From the NCBI RefSeq assembly GCF_000711795.1, contig NZ_JONH01000015.1:46167-110166 (forward strand): DNA of 64,000 nucleotides, given 5' to 3'. The position numbers and the translations under genes are program-made. The notes below the pieces were generated by a model that did no database searches, had not been told where the DNA came from, and saw only the letters and a program-made list of their open reading frames with translations. Source of the DNA: Vibrio pacinii DSM 19139 (GTDB taxonomy: Bacteria; Pseudomonadota; Gammaproteobacteria; Enterobacterales; Vibrionaceae). Position 1 is the first letter of the stretch. Each line of letters opens with the position of its first letter. Shown here in pieces: positions 31,817 through 39,886 of the stretch.

Positions 31817-32785
31817 TTACTTAAGTAGGCCAATCTCTTTGTAGTACTTCTGTGCACCTGGGTGTAGAGGAATCGAAAGACCCGCTTTCACCATGTCTTC
31901 TTTTTTCAGGTTTGCAAACGCAGGGTGTAGGCGTTTGAACGTATCGAAGTTTTCGAATACAGATTTTGCTACGTTGTAAGCAACATCATCAGAAACGTTG
32001 GTTGTCGTAACCATGGTTGCTGCAACACCAAAACTGTTTACGTCTTTGTCAGTGCCACGGTACATGCCTGCTGGTACTGAGCTGTAGGCGTAGTATGGGT
32101 TATTCGATACGATGGCATCGATCTTAGCACCCGTTGCAGGAATTAGCTTCGCATCACATGAAGTTGTCGCTTCTTTGATTGATCCGTTTGGATGACCAAC
32201 CACATAGACAAAGGCATCAATTTTGTTATCACACAACGCTTGTGAACGCTCAGAACCTTTAAGTTCTGACGCAAGTTTAAAGTCTGCGTTGGTCCAGCCC
32301 ATTGCTTCCATTACCACGCCCATTGTTGCGCGGTCACCAGAGCCTGGGTTACCAATGTTAACGCGCTTACCTTTCAGGTCAGCCACGCTTTCAATGCCAG
32401 CGTCTGTACGTGCGATGATGTTGAATGGTTCTGTGTGTAGAGAGAACACGGCGCGTAAATCTTTGTACGGGCCTTGCTCAGCAAACTTACTTGTACCGTT
32501 GTAGCCGTGGTATTGCCAGTCAGACTGAACGATACCGAAGTCGAGTTCGCCTGCGCGAATCGTGTTGACGTTGTAGATCGAACCGCCCGTAGACTCGACA
32601 GAACAACGAATATTGTGTTCTTTACGACCTTTGTTAACTAGCTTACAAATTGCACCACCAGTTGGGTAGTAAACACCCGTAACTGAACCTGTACCAATAG
32701 TGATGAACTCTTGGGCGTTAACTGCGCCAGCGCCGATAACGGCCGCTGCAATCGCACCAACTTTAATAAGTTTGTTCAATGCCAT
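31817..32785 (-). CDS. TAXI-family TRAP transporter solute-binding protein
   Basis: This is a periplasmic substrate-binding protein of the TAXI (TRAP-associated extracytoplasmic immunogenic) type. The signal peptide is MALNKLIKVGAIAAAVIGAG ending before QEF. Mature signatures are ITIGTGSVTGVYYPTGGAIC, ELDFGIVQSDWQY and NIGNPGSGDRATM. I start it at the ATG at 32785, preceded by AAGGAAGG at good spacing, which gives 322 residues; the longer open frame to 32917 would bury the signal peptide. It probably captures a carboxylate or amino-acid-like solute for the fused permease downstream. Confidence 0.92.
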   Translation of the reverse strand: MALNKLIKVGAIAAAVIGAGAVNAQEFITIGTGSVTGVYYPTGGAICKLVNKGRKEHNIRCSVESTGGSIYNVNTIRAGELDFGIVQSDWQYHGYNGTSKFAEQGPYKDLRAVFSLHTEPFNIIARTDAGIESVADLKGKRVNIGNPGSGDRATMGVVMEAMGWTNADFKLASELKGSERSQALCDNKIDAFVYVVGHPNGSIKEATTSCDAKLIPATGAKIDAIVSNNPYYAYSSVPAGMYRGTDKDVNSFGVAATMVTTTNVSDDVAYNVAKSVFENFDTFKRLHPAFANLKKEDMVKAGLSIPLHPGAQKYYKEIGLLK

Positions 32786-32920
32786 GAATTTCCCTTCCTT
32801 ATTCATTATTAACCCTAAGCAAGTGTAGTTGCTTAGAGAGTTTCCTCGTGCTGGAAACGGCATCTTTTTCAATCCGTATGTTGAAAAAGTGGCTGAATAA
32901 TAGCAAAAAATTGGCACATA

Positions 32921-32949
32921 ATTACACGCGTGTTAAAAAATATAGTCAA
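32921..32949 (-). promoter_or_regulatory. Candidate promoter of the TAXI-TRAP operon
   Basis: On the minus strand TTGACT (32949-32944) and TGTAAT (32926-32921) are separated by 17 bases. This would give a leader of roughly 130 bases before the binding-protein gene. Confidence 0.5.
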
Positions 32950-33054
32950 TATGCCTATATGCAACGTGAATGTGGTAGGAATGTTTTAATATTTACTTTA
33001 TTTAAAATCAGTAGGTTAGCTCTTAGTTAGTGCTTAAGTGTGATTTTTTTAAGA

Positions 33055-33070
33055 TGTGATCTAAGTCACG
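33055..33070. promoter_or_regulatory. CRP-like site upstream of the TRAP operon
   Basis: TGTGATCTAAGTCACG matches the CRP consensus TGTGA-N6-TCACA at nine of the ten half-site bases. It is about 105 bases upstream of the candidate TRAP promoter -35 element. Catabolite control of a carboxylate transporter is plausible. It also overlaps the argR 3' hairpin, so it may be accidental. Confidence 0.4.
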
Positions 33071-33089
33071 CCGTCAAAGCGACGACGTG
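33067..33089 (-). other. Hairpin after argR
   Basis: CACGCCGTC and GACGACGTG pair over 9 bases (one G-U pair) around a 5-base loop, 28 bases past the argR stop. A T-rich stretch follows only after about 17 bases on the minus strand, so termination here would be weak. Confidence 0.5.
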
Positions 33090-33116
33090 TATACCCCTTT
33101 GAGCGGCAATTTTTGC

Positions 33117-33587
33117 TTAGCCTGTGTACTCAAAAAGGTCGCAAACGGAAGCGAACAGTTGCTCTGTTGTAATCGACAAGGTTGGGGTAATAAATATCGT
33201 ATCATCACCGGCAACGACGCCAAGTATGCCTTCTGATTTGCCCAATGAGTCTAACAAGCGAGCGATCAGTTGCGCAGCGCCAGGACCGGTATGAATCACA
33301 ACCAGTGCATTGTTGTGGTCAATATCGAGTACCAATTCACGTAATGAGCTTGAAACTGTTGGCACGCCCAATTCTGCTGGCAAGCAGTAGACCATTTCCA
33401 TTTTGGCATTACGTGTTCGAACGGCACCAAACTTAGTCAACATACGTGACACTTTAGATTGGTTGATATTGTCGAATCCTTCATTCTTGAGGGCTTCGAC
33501 AATATCGCCTTGGGAACCGAAACGCTCTTCTTTTAATAGGGCTTTAAAAGCGCGAACGAGGTTATCTTGTTTTTCAGAATGGCGCAT
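33117..33587 (-). CDS. argR: Arginine repressor ArgR
   Basis: ArgR is a hexameric DNA-binding protein that, with arginine as co-repressor, represses arginine biosynthesis genes and regulates catabolic ones. The winged helix-turn-helix domain covers about residues 1-75 ([26 protein letters not shown]). The C-terminal hexamerisation and arginine-binding domain has [15 protein letters not shown] and [11 protein letters not shown]. Length 156 equals E. coli ArgR. I use the ATG at 33587, giving [15 protein letters not shown]; the upstream frame is less likely. It is divergent from mdh, as in many gamma-proteobacteria. Confidence 0.96.
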   Translation of the reverse strand: MRHSEKQDNLVRAFKALLKEERFGSQGDIVEALKNEGFDNINQSKVSRMLTKFGAVRTRNAKMEMVYCLPAELGVPTVSSSLRELVLDIDHNNALVVIHTGPGAAQLIARLLDSLGKSEGILGVVAGDDTIFITPTLSITTEQLFASVCDLFEYTG

Positions 33588-33921
33588 GATGTTCTTTCTA
33601 TGTTTGTGGGTATAAAAAGCAAGTGAATATTCTCGCATAGCTATGCAGTTAGTGCCAATGGTAACAGCCAAATCTGTCTAACGTATCACTGTAAATTGAC
33701 ACAATATCACGCTAAGAAATACGACCTAACCCTTTGTCATTCAAGGTGAAGAAGCACATAATAGCCACCTATTGTGTAGCACGTTTTTGTCTGGTTGCGC
33801 AAGGTCGCAAAGCTGACGTTAATTGATTGTAATCAGGATGTGATTGGTTTAGCTTGAGCGTGCCCGATTAAAAATTGCCCTACAAAACATATATAAGAGA
33901 ATCTTCTCAAGGAGAACTACG
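33588..33921. other. Divergent argR-mdh intergenic region
   Basis: This 334-base region holds the argR promoter with its palindromic operator candidate near 33635 and, on the other side, the mdh promoter and leader. The mdh Shine-Dalgarno is AAGGAG just before 33922. I see no further open frame or RNA gene. Confidence 0.6.
33622..33650. promoter_or_regulatory. Candidate ArgR operator upstream of argR
   Basis: The palindrome GCATAGCTATGC (33635-33646) is preceded by the half-site-like GTGAATATTC (33623-33632). It lies about 50 bases before the argR start, where an autoregulatory operator is expected. The same palindrome occurs in front of arcA. Confidence 0.6.
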
Positions 33922-34854
33922 ATGAAAGTAGCTGTTATTGGTGCCGCTGGTGGCATCGGTCAAGCCCTCGCCCTTCTACTTAAAAACCGTCTTCCAGCGG
34001 GTTCAGATTTAGCCCTTTACGATATCGCACCAGTGACCCCTGGTGTAGCGGCTGATCTTAGCCACATCCCGACGCCTGTATCTATCAAAGGCTATGCGGG
34101 TGAAGATCCAACGCCAGCACTTGAAGGTGCAGACGTGGTACTGATTTCTGCAGGTGTGGCGCGTAAGCCAGGTATGGACCGTGCAGATCTATTTAACGTT
34201 AACGCGGGTATCGTTAAATCGCTTGCTCAACGCATTGCGGATGTTTGTCCAAAAGCGCTCGTGGGCATCATTACCAACCCTGTTAATACGACTGTGCCGA
34301 TTGCGGCTGAAGTGCTCAAGCAAGCCGGTGTGTATGACAAGCGCCGTCTATTCGGCATTACTACTCTTGATGTGATCCGTTCTGAAACCTTTGTTGCTGC
34401 TCTAAAAGACAAAGATCCAGGTGAGGTTCGTGTTCCTGTTATCGGTGGCCACTCTGGCGTGACGATCCTACCGCTACTTTCTCAAGTCGAAGGTGTTGAA
34501 TTTACCGCTGAAGAAATTGAAGCGCTAACAAAACGTATTCAAAATGCTGGCACGGAAGTGGTTGAAGCGAAAGCGGGCGGCGGCAGTGCAACCCTTTCTA
34601 TGGGTCAAGCGGCATGTCGCTTTGGTCTTGCTTTAGTCAAAGCATTGCAAGGTGAAGAAGTTATAGAGTACGCCTACATTGAAGGTAATGGTGAGCACGC
34701 TCCGTTCTTCGCGCAACCCGTTAAACTGGGTAAAGAAGGTGTTGAAGAGATCTTGAGCTACGGTGAGCTGAGTGATTTCGAAAAATCTGCACTGGATGGC
34801 ATGCTTGAAACGCTAAATGGCGACATTCAAACAGGCGTTGATTTCGTCAAGTAA
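33922..34854 (+). CDS. mdh: Malate dehydrogenase
   Basis: This NAD-dependent enzyme interconverts malate and oxaloacetate in the TCA cycle in the cytoplasm. The dinucleotide-binding motif [10 protein letters not shown] is at residues 7-16. The substrate arginines ([13 protein letters not shown]) and the catalytic His in [13 protein letters not shown] (about residue 177) are present. Length 310 equals the proteobacterial enzyme. A strong terminator follows. Divergence from argR matches the E. coli arrangement. Confidence 0.97.
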   Translation: MKVAVIGAAGGIGQALALLLKNRLPAGSDLALYDIAPVTPGVAADLSHIPTPVSIKGYAGEDPTPALEGADVVLISAGVARKPGMDRADLFNVNAGIVKSLAQRIADVCPKALVGIITNPVNTTVPIAAEVLKQAGVYDKRRLFGITTLDVIRSETFVAALKDKDPGEVRVPVIGGHSGVTILPLLSQVEGVEFTAEEIEALTKRIQNAGTEVVEAKAGGGSATLSMGQAACRFGLALVKALQGEEVIEYAYIEGNGEHAPFFAQPVKLGKEGVEEILSYGELSDFEKSALDGMLETLNGDIQTGVDFVK

Positions 34855-34874
34855 GCCAGATTGATTTCAATCAG

Positions 34875-34902
34875 AAGCCGACGTTCGCGTCGGCTTTTTT
34901 GA
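34875..34902 (+). terminator. Terminator after mdh
   Basis: AAGCCGACG and CGTCGGCTT form a perfect 9-base stem around the stable tetraloop TTCG, followed by six T in total. Confidence 0.93.
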
Positions 34903-34951
34903 TCTTTTACTTTTGTCGCACGTAAGGAATGTAGACAAGAGGAGAGTGAAG

Positions 34952-35128
34952 ATGGAAATCTGTCAGGTAAAACAAGGCATGTTGGTCGAGTGTGCGCAGG
35001 GAATTGGCAAGGTGCTGGTGGTTGATAGAGCAACCAATTCAGTATTGATTGAAGAGCAGTCTTCTCAGAGACAACTGGCTGTCGAGGTTAGTCAACTGAT
35101 TGATAGTTCTCGGTGTCAACCCAGCTAA
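34952..35128 (+). CDS. Small protein of unknown function
   Basis: This is a 58-residue open frame starting MEICQVKQGMLVECAQGIG with a good Shine-Dalgarno (GAGGAGAG) about 6 bases upstream. The frame has two Cys near the start and an alternating hydrophobic pattern (GKVLVVDRATNSVLIEEQ) that suggests a small beta barrel, ending SSRCQPS. I do not recognise it. It lies between the mdh terminator and a bidirectional terminator, so it appears to be a self-contained unit. Confidence 0.6.
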   Translation: MEICQVKQGMLVECAQGIGKVLVVDRATNSVLIEEQSSQRQLAVEVSQLIDSSRCQPS

Positions 35129-35156
35129 AAATTAGGATTAATAAATCGTAGTGGTT

Positions 35157-35188
35157 TAAAAGCGAGCACGTGGCTCGCTTTTTGGTTT
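35157..35188. terminator. Bidirectional terminator between the small gene and ridA
   Basis: AAAAGCGAGC and GCTCGCTTTT pair perfectly around ACGTG, with T-rich sequence after it on the + strand and an A-run before it that serves the minus strand. Confidence 0.9.
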
Positions 35189-35199
35189 TTGTGTGCTGT

Positions 35200-35589
35200 T
35201 TACTTGCGCACTGCGATCGCTTCAATTTCGATACCGACATCTTTTGGCAGACGTGCTACTTCAACACATGAACGTGCTGGGTAGTTGGCAACGTTGTGCT
35301 CATCAAAGAACTTGCCGTACACCTCATTGACGGTACCGAAGTCGTTTAGATCTTTAACGAAGACTGTCATTTTTACGATATCAGTCACTGAAAGACCAGA
35401 TGCTTCTACAACCGCTTTTACATTCTCAAGTGATTGACGTGCTTGTTCTGCGATATCGGCAGACACTTCACCAGTGGCAGGATTCACCGGGATTTGGCCT
35501 GAAGTCAGGACCATATTGCCTAGGTCAACACCTTGTACATATGGGCCGATTGCTGCTGGGGCAGATTCTGTGTGAAGCACTTTAGTCAT
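35200..35589 (-). CDS. ridA: Enamine/imine deaminase RidA
   Basis: RidA-family trimeric enzymes hydrolyse reactive 2-aminoacrylate and related imines produced by PLP enzymes, protecting branched-chain and other pathways. The sequence is a complete 129-residue RidA with SGQIPVNPATGEV, the catalytic Arg in ARSCVEVARLPKD (about residue 106) and the C-terminal IEIEAIAV with Glu. It is downstream of pyrI on the same strand, separated by an attenuating hairpin, an arrangement also found in enterobacteria (yjgF near pyrBI). Confidence 0.93.
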   Translation of the reverse strand: MTKVLHTESAPAAIGPYVQGVDLGNMVLTSGQIPVNPATGEVSADIAEQARQSLENVKAVVEASGLSVTDIVKMTVFVKDLNDFGTVNEVYGKFFDEHNVANYPARSCVEVARLPKDVGIEIEAIAVRK

Positions 35590-35657
35590 TATTATATTCC
35601 ATCGGTTAGGGTCAAAATTCAGGCATTTAGTGTGCCGCGAAACCCAGTCGGGGTAAA

Positions 35658-35688
35658 GAAAAAATCCTCACTCATCACGAGCAAGGAT
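35658..35688 (-). terminator. Terminator after pyrBI
   Basis: On the minus strand ATCCTTGCTC and GAGTGAGGAT form an 8-pair stem interrupted by one two-base mismatch, loop GTGAT, followed by a T-run. It separates the pyrBI transcript from ridA. Confidence 0.78.
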
Positions 35689-35722
35689 CGACATTTTTGT
35701 TGGTTTATTGCGCCGGGGTTGC

Positions 35723-36184
35723 TTAACGCTCAGTCACGATATCGCGCGAGAATACCTTTTCGCAGTATTTACACTTGAGGCGAATATCTTGTTTCTTTTC
35801 GACCACTTTAAAGCTGCTTTCTACAGGCTCGTCGTGGCTGATGCAGTTAGTGTTTGGGCACTCAAACACATTATTAACTTGCTCAGGAAGCTCCAGCGCT
35901 AGCTTCTTGACGACTTTATAATCTTCAATTTGATTGACGGTTGCATGTGGTGCGTAAAGGGCCAATTTACTGGCTTGTTCTTCACTAATAAACACATTCT
36001 CAATCTTAAGTAGATCTTTGTGTCCAAGTTCAGAAGAGGGAAGGTTTAAGCCGACCGTGACACGTTGCTGTGATTTGTCCATTGAGAACAGTTTGAGCAC
36101 TTTAATGCCAATTTGGGCCGGGATATGGTCGATTACGGTACCATTTTTAATTGCTTCAACCTGCAATTGAGTCTGTTTAGCCAT
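35723..36184 (-). CDS. pyrI: Aspartate carbamoyltransferase regulatory subunit
   Basis: PyrI forms dimers that hold the catalytic trimers of aspartate transcarbamoylase and bind the allosteric effectors CTP, UTP and ATP. The nucleotide-binding domain covers about residues 1-100 ([16 protein letters not shown]). The zinc domain has the four cysteines CPNTNC and CKYC. Length 153 equals E. coli PyrI. It starts 17 bases after pyrB on the same strand. Confidence 0.97.
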   Translation of the reverse strand: MAKQTQLQVEAIKNGTVIDHIPAQIGIKVLKLFSMDKSQQRVTVGLNLPSSELGHKDLLKIENVFISEEQASKLALYAPHATVNQIEDYKVVKKLALELPEQVNNVFECPNTNCISHDEPVESSFKVVEKKQDIRLKCKYCEKVFSRDIVTER

Positions 36185-36201
36185 TGATGTTTCTCCCTCG
36201 A

Positions 36202-37131
36202 TTACAGTGTTTGATTCAGTACTAAAGCCAATAGAGCTTCACGAGCGTAAACGCCATTTTCCGCTTGCTGAAAGTAGTACGCGTGTGGCGTTTTATCGAC
36301 GTCGACGGTAATTTCGTCTACGCGTGGCAGCGGGTGAAGTACTTTGAGATTGTCACGTGCGCCTTCGAGCATCGCCGCAGTAAGAATGTAGGCTGACTTT
36401 ATATGAGCGTACTCTGACTCATCAAAACGCTCTTTCTGTACGCGCGTCATATAGAGGACATCCAGCTGTGGGATCACGGTTTCCATATCGGTATGCAAAC
36501 TGTAAGCGATACCGGCGTCATCCAACTCTTCACACAGGTAATCTGGCATCGCTAATGCTTCTGGGGCAACAAAGAAGAAGCGGATATTGTTGAACTTCGC
36601 GAGAGCTTGAGTCAGTGAATGAACCGTTCGGCCGTATTTAAGATCACCTACGAAAGCAACGTTAAGGTTATCTAGACGCCCTTGAGTCTCGGCAATCGAG
36701 AACAGATCCAGTAGCGTTTGGGTTGGATGTTGGTTTGCACCATCACCGGCGTTAATGACTGGTACGCCGTTAGAGAATTCAGAGGCAAGACGCGCGGCTC
36801 CTTCTTGTGGATGGCGCATAACAAAAGCGTCAACGTAAGAAGAAATAACCTGCACCGAGTCCGCTAAGGTTTCGCCTTTCTTAGCTAGTGAAGTATTACC
36901 ACCATTATCAAAACCAATCACATCGCCACCGATACGCTGGATGGCGGTTTCAAATGAAAGACGCGTGCGGGTGGATGGTTCAAAAAAACAGCTCGCAATC
37001 ACTTTGTTCTTAATCAGCTCCGGTTTTTGCTCGGCTTTCAGTTCACCTGCTGTGTTGACAATTAATTCCAGCTCGTCACGCGACAGCTCAGGAATTGAGA
37101 TAATGTGCTTGTTGTAAAGCGAGTTTGTCAT
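36202..37131 (-). CDS. pyrB: Aspartate carbamoyltransferase catalytic subunit
   Basis: PyrB condenses carbamoyl phosphate and aspartate into carbamoyl aspartate, the committed step of pyrimidine synthesis. The carbamoyl-phosphate motif [14 protein letters not shown] is at about residues 50-63, and [12 protein letters not shown] and HPLPRVDEI are intact. I use the ATG at 37131 ([12 protein letters not shown]) because it aligns with E. coli PyrB and is 6 bases from GGGAAG; another ATG lies two codons upstream at 37137. Length 309. Expression is governed by the UTP-sensitive leader upstream. Confidence 0.97.
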   Translation of the reverse strand: MTNSLYNKHIISIPELSRDELELIVNTAGELKAEQKPELIKNKVIASCFFEPSTRTRLSFETAIQRIGGDVIGFDNGGNTSLAKKGETLADSVQVISSYVDAFVMRHPQEGAARLASEFSNGVPVINAGDGANQHPTQTLLDLFSIAETQGRLDNLNVAFVGDLKYGRTVHSLTQALAKFNNIRFFFVAPEALAMPDYLCEELDDAGIAYSLHTDMETVIPQLDVLYMTRVQKERFDESEYAHIKSAYILTAAMLEGARDNLKVLHPLPRVDEITVDVDKTPHAYYFQQAENGVYAREALLALVLNQTL

Positions 37132-37167
37132 AGTCATCTTCCCATCTGAGTACGAATTTTAGGCAAT

Positions 37168-37195
37168 AAAAAAGCCCCCCATTGCGGGAGGCTTT
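37168..37195 (-). terminator. pyrBI attenuator
   Basis: On the minus strand AAAGCCTCCC and GGGGGGCTTT form a 10-base stem (one G-U) around GCAAT, followed by TTTATTG. It lies 31 bases upstream of the pyrB ATG chosen at 37131. The leader peptide stop codon falls in the first stem arm, so a ribosome finishing the leader would block the hairpin, as in the E. coli pyrBI attenuator. Confidence 0.9.
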
Positions 37196-37286
37196 AAAAA
37201 TCGTTAGAAATAGAAAAAACCAACAACGGTAAGCATTTCCGCTTACCCAGTGTAATACGTTGTGTAGAACACGAATTACGTGGCAT
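37194..37286 (-). CDS. pyrL: pyrBI leader peptide
   Basis: This is a 30-codon open frame: ATG at 37286, stop TAA at 37196-37194. It starts MPRNSCSTQ and ends VFSISNDF. The second half of the coding strand is T-rich (GTT TTT TCT ATT TCT and GAT TTT TAA), giving the U-rich transcript needed for UTP-dependent polymerase slowing. A pause hairpin lies inside the frame and the attenuator begins at its stop. The peptide sequence is not like E. coli PyrL; the arrangement is. Confidence 0.8.
   Translation of the reverse strand: MPRNSCSTQRITLGKRKCLPLLVFSISNDF
37228..37247 (-). promoter_or_regulatory. Transcriptional pause hairpin in the pyrBI leader
   Basis: GGTAAGC and GCTTACC form a perfect 7-base stem with the loop GGAAAT, directly before the U-rich stretch. 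This matches the pause hairpin that couples polymerase and ribosome in pyrBI-type attenuation. Confidence 0.75.
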
Positions 37287-37305
37287 TTTTTTCTCTATAT
37301 CCAGA

Positions 37306-37346
37306 CAAATTGCGCAGCATTATACGCCTAACTTTTTCCAATGCAA
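37306..37346 (-). promoter_or_regulatory. pyrBI promoter and AATTTG start region
   Basis: On the minus strand TTGCAT (37346-37341) and TATAAT (37324-37319) are 16 bases apart. Seven bases after TATAAT comes AATTTG (37311-37306). The E. coli pyrBI promoter, as I recall it, has the same TATAAT, a 7-base gap and AATTTG, where UTP-dependent reiterative transcription occurs. The likely transcription start is therefore 37311. Confidence 0.8.
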
Positions 37347-37386
37347 GCGATTACATTGTGGCCTTGTTGTGCTGGTTATTGTTTGT

Positions 37387-38391
37387 TTACGCACCGAGTG
37401 TAGCGACCATCACCGCTTTAATTGTATGCATACGGTTCTCCGCTTCATCGAAGACAATCGAATGCTCAGACTCAAAGACTTCGTCAGTCACTTCGAGGCC
37501 TTTCATGCCATATTTTTGTGCCACTTGTTTACCAATCGCCGTTTGATCATCATGGAACGCCGGTAAGCAGTGCATAAACTTCACTTGTGGATTACCGGTT
37601 TGCTCAATAACCTTCATATTGACTTGATAAGGCGTCATCATGGCGACACGTTCATCCCAAGCTTCAGGGGCTTCGCCCATAGAAACCCAAACATCTGTAT
37701 AGAGATAATCACACCCTTGTACTCCTTCCTCTACGTTTTCCGTTAAGGTGATTTTCGCGCCAGTTTGTTTGGCGATGGCTTGGCAGGTAGTGACTAACTC
37801 GTGTTCTGGCCAAAAGGCTTTTGGTGCGACAAGGCGAATATCCATGCCCATTTTGGAAGCGCCAACTAACAGAGAATTCCCCATATTGTTGCGTGCATCG
37901 CCAAGGTAGGCAAACTTAATCTGATGCAACTGTTTACCGCGTCCATGCTCAAGCATGGTTAGGAAGTCAGCCAGAATTTGCGTTGGGTGAAACTCGTTAG
38001 TTAAACCATTCCAAACTGGAACGCCGGCGTAGTGACCGAGATCTTCGACAATCTCTTGACCAAAACCACGGTATTCAATGCCGTCGTACATGCGACCCAA
38101 TACGCGAGCGGTATCTTTCATTGACTCTTTTTGACCAATTTGCGATCCCGATGGGCCGATGTAAGAGACTTGCGCGCCTTGATCAAATGCCGCCACTTCA
38201 AACGCGCAGCGAGTGCGAGTTGAGGCCTTTTCGAAGATCAATGCGATATTTTTACCGACCAGTTTCTTTTGCTCAGTGCCGGCATATTTCGCTTTCTTCA
38301 GGTCGGCAGAAAGATCGAGCAGAAACTGGATCTCTTTAGGGCTGAAATCCAACAATTTGAGGAAGTTTCTGTTACGTAGGTTAAAGGCCAT
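37387..38391 (-). CDS. argF: Ornithine carbamoyltransferase
   Basis: This enzyme makes citrulline from ornithine and carbamoyl phosphate in arginine biosynthesis. The carbamoyl-phosphate motif [15 protein letters not shown] (about residues 53-67), [10 protein letters not shown] and the ornithine loop [10 protein letters not shown] are intact. Length 334 fits ArgF/ArgI. The closing stretch [19 protein letters not shown] is closer to anabolic E. coli ArgF than to catabolic ArcB, and ARG-box operators upstream support a biosynthetic role. It could also serve the deiminase route with arcA. pyrB follows, after the pyrBI promoter. Confidence 0.94.
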   Translation of the reverse strand: MAFNLRNRNFLKLLDFSPKEIQFLLDLSADLKKAKYAGTEQKKLVGKNIALIFEKASTRTRCAFEVAAFDQGAQVSYIGPSGSQIGQKESMKDTARVLGRMYDGIEYRGFGQEIVEDLGHYAGVPVWNGLTNEFHPTQILADFLTMLEHGRGKQLHQIKFAYLGDARNNMGNSLLVGASKMGMDIRLVAPKAFWPEHELVTTCQAIAKQTGAKITLTENVEEGVQGCDYLYTDVWVSMGEAPEAWDERVAMMTPYQVNMKVIEQTGNPQVKFMHCLPAFHDDQTAIGKQVAQKYGMKGLEVTDEVFESEHSIVFDEAENRMHTIKAVMVATLGA

Positions 38392-38402
38392 ACTCCAGTC
38401 CT

Positions 38403-38416
38403 TGAATGCTAATTCA
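38403..38416. promoter_or_regulatory. ARG box upstream of argF
   Basis: TGAATGCTAATTCA fits the ARG consensus TGAAT-N4-ATTCA exactly. It lies 12-25 bases upstream of the argF ATG, overlapping the leader and close to the Shine-Dalgarno (CTGGAG). Confidence 0.8.
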
Positions 38417-38454
38417 TTTAATGGAGATAGTTAAACATATTTAAACGGCGTTTG

Positions 38455-38468
38455 TGAATATTTATTTT
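38455..38468. promoter_or_regulatory. Second, weaker ARG-box-like site upstream of argF
   Basis: TGAATATTTATTTT keeps one perfect half-site and an AT-rich centre. It is about 52 bases from the first box, more than the usual roughly 21-base spacing of paired boxes, so binding is uncertain. It lies beside the phoH terminator. Confidence 0.4.
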
Positions 38469-38503
38469 AAAATAATGGTGAGATATGAATTATATCTCAC
38501 CAT
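38465..38503 (-). terminator. Terminator after phoH
   Basis: ATGGTGAGATAT and ATATCTCACCAT form a perfect 12-base stem with a 5-base loop. On the minus strand TATTTTAAAATAAA follows. It sits just past the phoH stop codon. Confidence 0.8.
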
Positions 38504-38509
38504 AAGTGA

Positions 38510-39886
38510 CTATAAATTCTCTTCGGCAAATTCAGCTAAGCGGCTGCGTACCACGCCATTAAGGTGGATATTGGCACTGCCTTCAAAGCTTTTGAAGCGC
38601 TCAACCATGTAAGTTAATCCAGAGGTAACCGGGGTTAAGTAGTGAGAATCAATTTGTGCTAGGTTACCTGAACAGACGATCTTGGTTCCTTCACCACAGC
38701 GAGTAATGATGGTTTTGATCTGCGACGCAGTGAGGTTTTGACATTCATCAAGCAGAACAAAAGCGTTTTGGATCGAGCGACCACGCATAAAGTTGATCGA
38801 CTTAAACTGAATGTTAGCTTTATCACAAATGTATTTGAGCGAGCCTTCAGTGCAGTGATCGTGCTTATGTAATGCCTCTAGCGTGTCGGTCACGGCGGCG
38901 AGCCACGGCAGCATCTTCTCTTCTTCGCTACCGGGTAAGAAGCCAATCGACTCGCCAATATCTGGCGTGTTTCGAGTGACAATGATCTTATCAAACATAC
39001 CTTTCTCTATGGTCTGTTCGAGTGCGGAAGCGAGCGCGAGTAAGGTTTTACCACTACCAGCAGCGCCGGTCAGGATCACGAGATCAATATCTGGATCGAG
39101 TAACGCATCAAGTGCCATGCCTTGGTAGATATTCTTCGGCGTGATATCCCATGCGCGGCGGTGCATCAATCTTTCGCGACTCAGATCTTTGATGGTCACT
39201 TTGTCTTGTTCAATCTCTTCGACGCGGCCAGCGAAGTCACTCTCTTCATCAATCACATATTGATTAATATAGGTAGGCTCAAACGTTTGTCTATCAAGTG
39301 TATGGTAGGTACGTCCAGCGAGGTTGCGACTTTCGACGTCTTGCACGTTACTCCAGAATTCGCCTTCGATTTGTTGAAAGCCTTTGGTGAGGTACTGAAC
39401 ATCATCGATCAATTGGTCAGTGCGGTAGTCTTCAACAAAACGCACGCCAGCCCCTTTGGCACGTAACCGCATGTTGATGTCTTTAGTCACTAAGATGACT
39501 TCGCGCGGCGCACGCTTGTTTTGCAAGTAAAGCACACCATTCAAAATGCGATTGTCGCCAGCCTTGTCGGCAAAGGCCTTGATGGTCTCGTGCAGTTCAA
39601 AATCAGCTAAAATAGCGACATGGCCTGTGGTGGTATGATCTCTGTTGATGGGAATGCCGTCGGATATTTCATCTGGCGTTGCGTCTTTAAACATCGCCTC
39701 TAAGGCGCGAATCGCAACACGTGCATCACGCGCGACATCACGTTTACTGTCTTTGATACGATCAAGTTCTTCAAGTACGGTCATCGGAATGATGACGTCA
39801 TGTTCTTTAAAAGAGTAAATGGCGAGCGGTTCGTGAAGAAGAATGTTTGTGTCTAGGACAAATAGCTTCCGGTCTGTATCACCCAT
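38510..39886 (-). CDS. PhoH-family ATPase with N-terminal PIN domain
   Basis: This 458-residue cytoplasmic protein joins a PIN ribonuclease-like domain (about residues 5-145, with LFVLDTNILLHEP and the acidic residues ELDRIKDS and RILN) to a PhoH ATPase domain (about 240-455). The Walker A motif GAAGSGKTLLALASALEQ is near residue 275 and the Walker B motif FVLLDECQNLT near 393. Such PIN-PhoH (PhoH2/YlaK-like) proteins are proposed RNA helicase-nucleases. There is no phosphate-starvation link in the context. It is followed by a terminator and argF. Confidence 0.9.
   Translation of the reverse strand: MGDTDRKLFVLDTNILLHEPLAIYSFKEHDVIIPMTVLEELDRIKDSKRDVARDARVAIRALEAMFKDATPDEISDGIPINRDHTTTGHVAILADFELHETIKAFADKAGDNRILNGVLYLQNKRAPREVILVTKDINMRLRAKGAGVRFVEDYRTDQLIDDVQYLTKGFQQIEGEFWSNVQDVESRNLAGRTYHTLDRQTFEPTYINQYVIDEESDFAGRVEEIEQDKVTIKDLSRERLMHRRAWDITPKNIYQGMALDALLDPDIDLVILTGAAGSGKTLLALASALEQTIEKGMFDKIIVTRNTPDIGESIGFLPGSEEEKMLPWLAAVTDTLEALHKHDHCTEGSLKYICDKANIQFKSINFMRGRSIQNAFVLLDECQNLTASQIKTIITRCGEGTKIVCSGNLAQIDSHYLTPVTSGLTYMVERFKSFEGSANIHLNGVVRSRLAEFAEENL

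Larger units (their letters stand above)
32786..33116 (-). other. Leader and promoter region of the TRAP operon, downstream of argR
   Basis: This 331-base AT-rich gap contains the candidate TRAP operon promoter (32921-32949), a CRP-like site (33055-33070) and a hairpin just past argR (33067-33089). No gene is visible in it. Confidence 0.6.

Noticed and set aside
32905..32930. A possible sigma-54 site (TTGGCAC) before the TRAP operon
   Set aside because: The -12 half reads TACAC instead of TTGCA and it points the wrong way for the operon.
37387..38391. argF as catabolic arcB
   Set aside because: The sequence pattern is closer to anabolic ArgF and the operators are of the biosynthetic type; a dual role stays possible.
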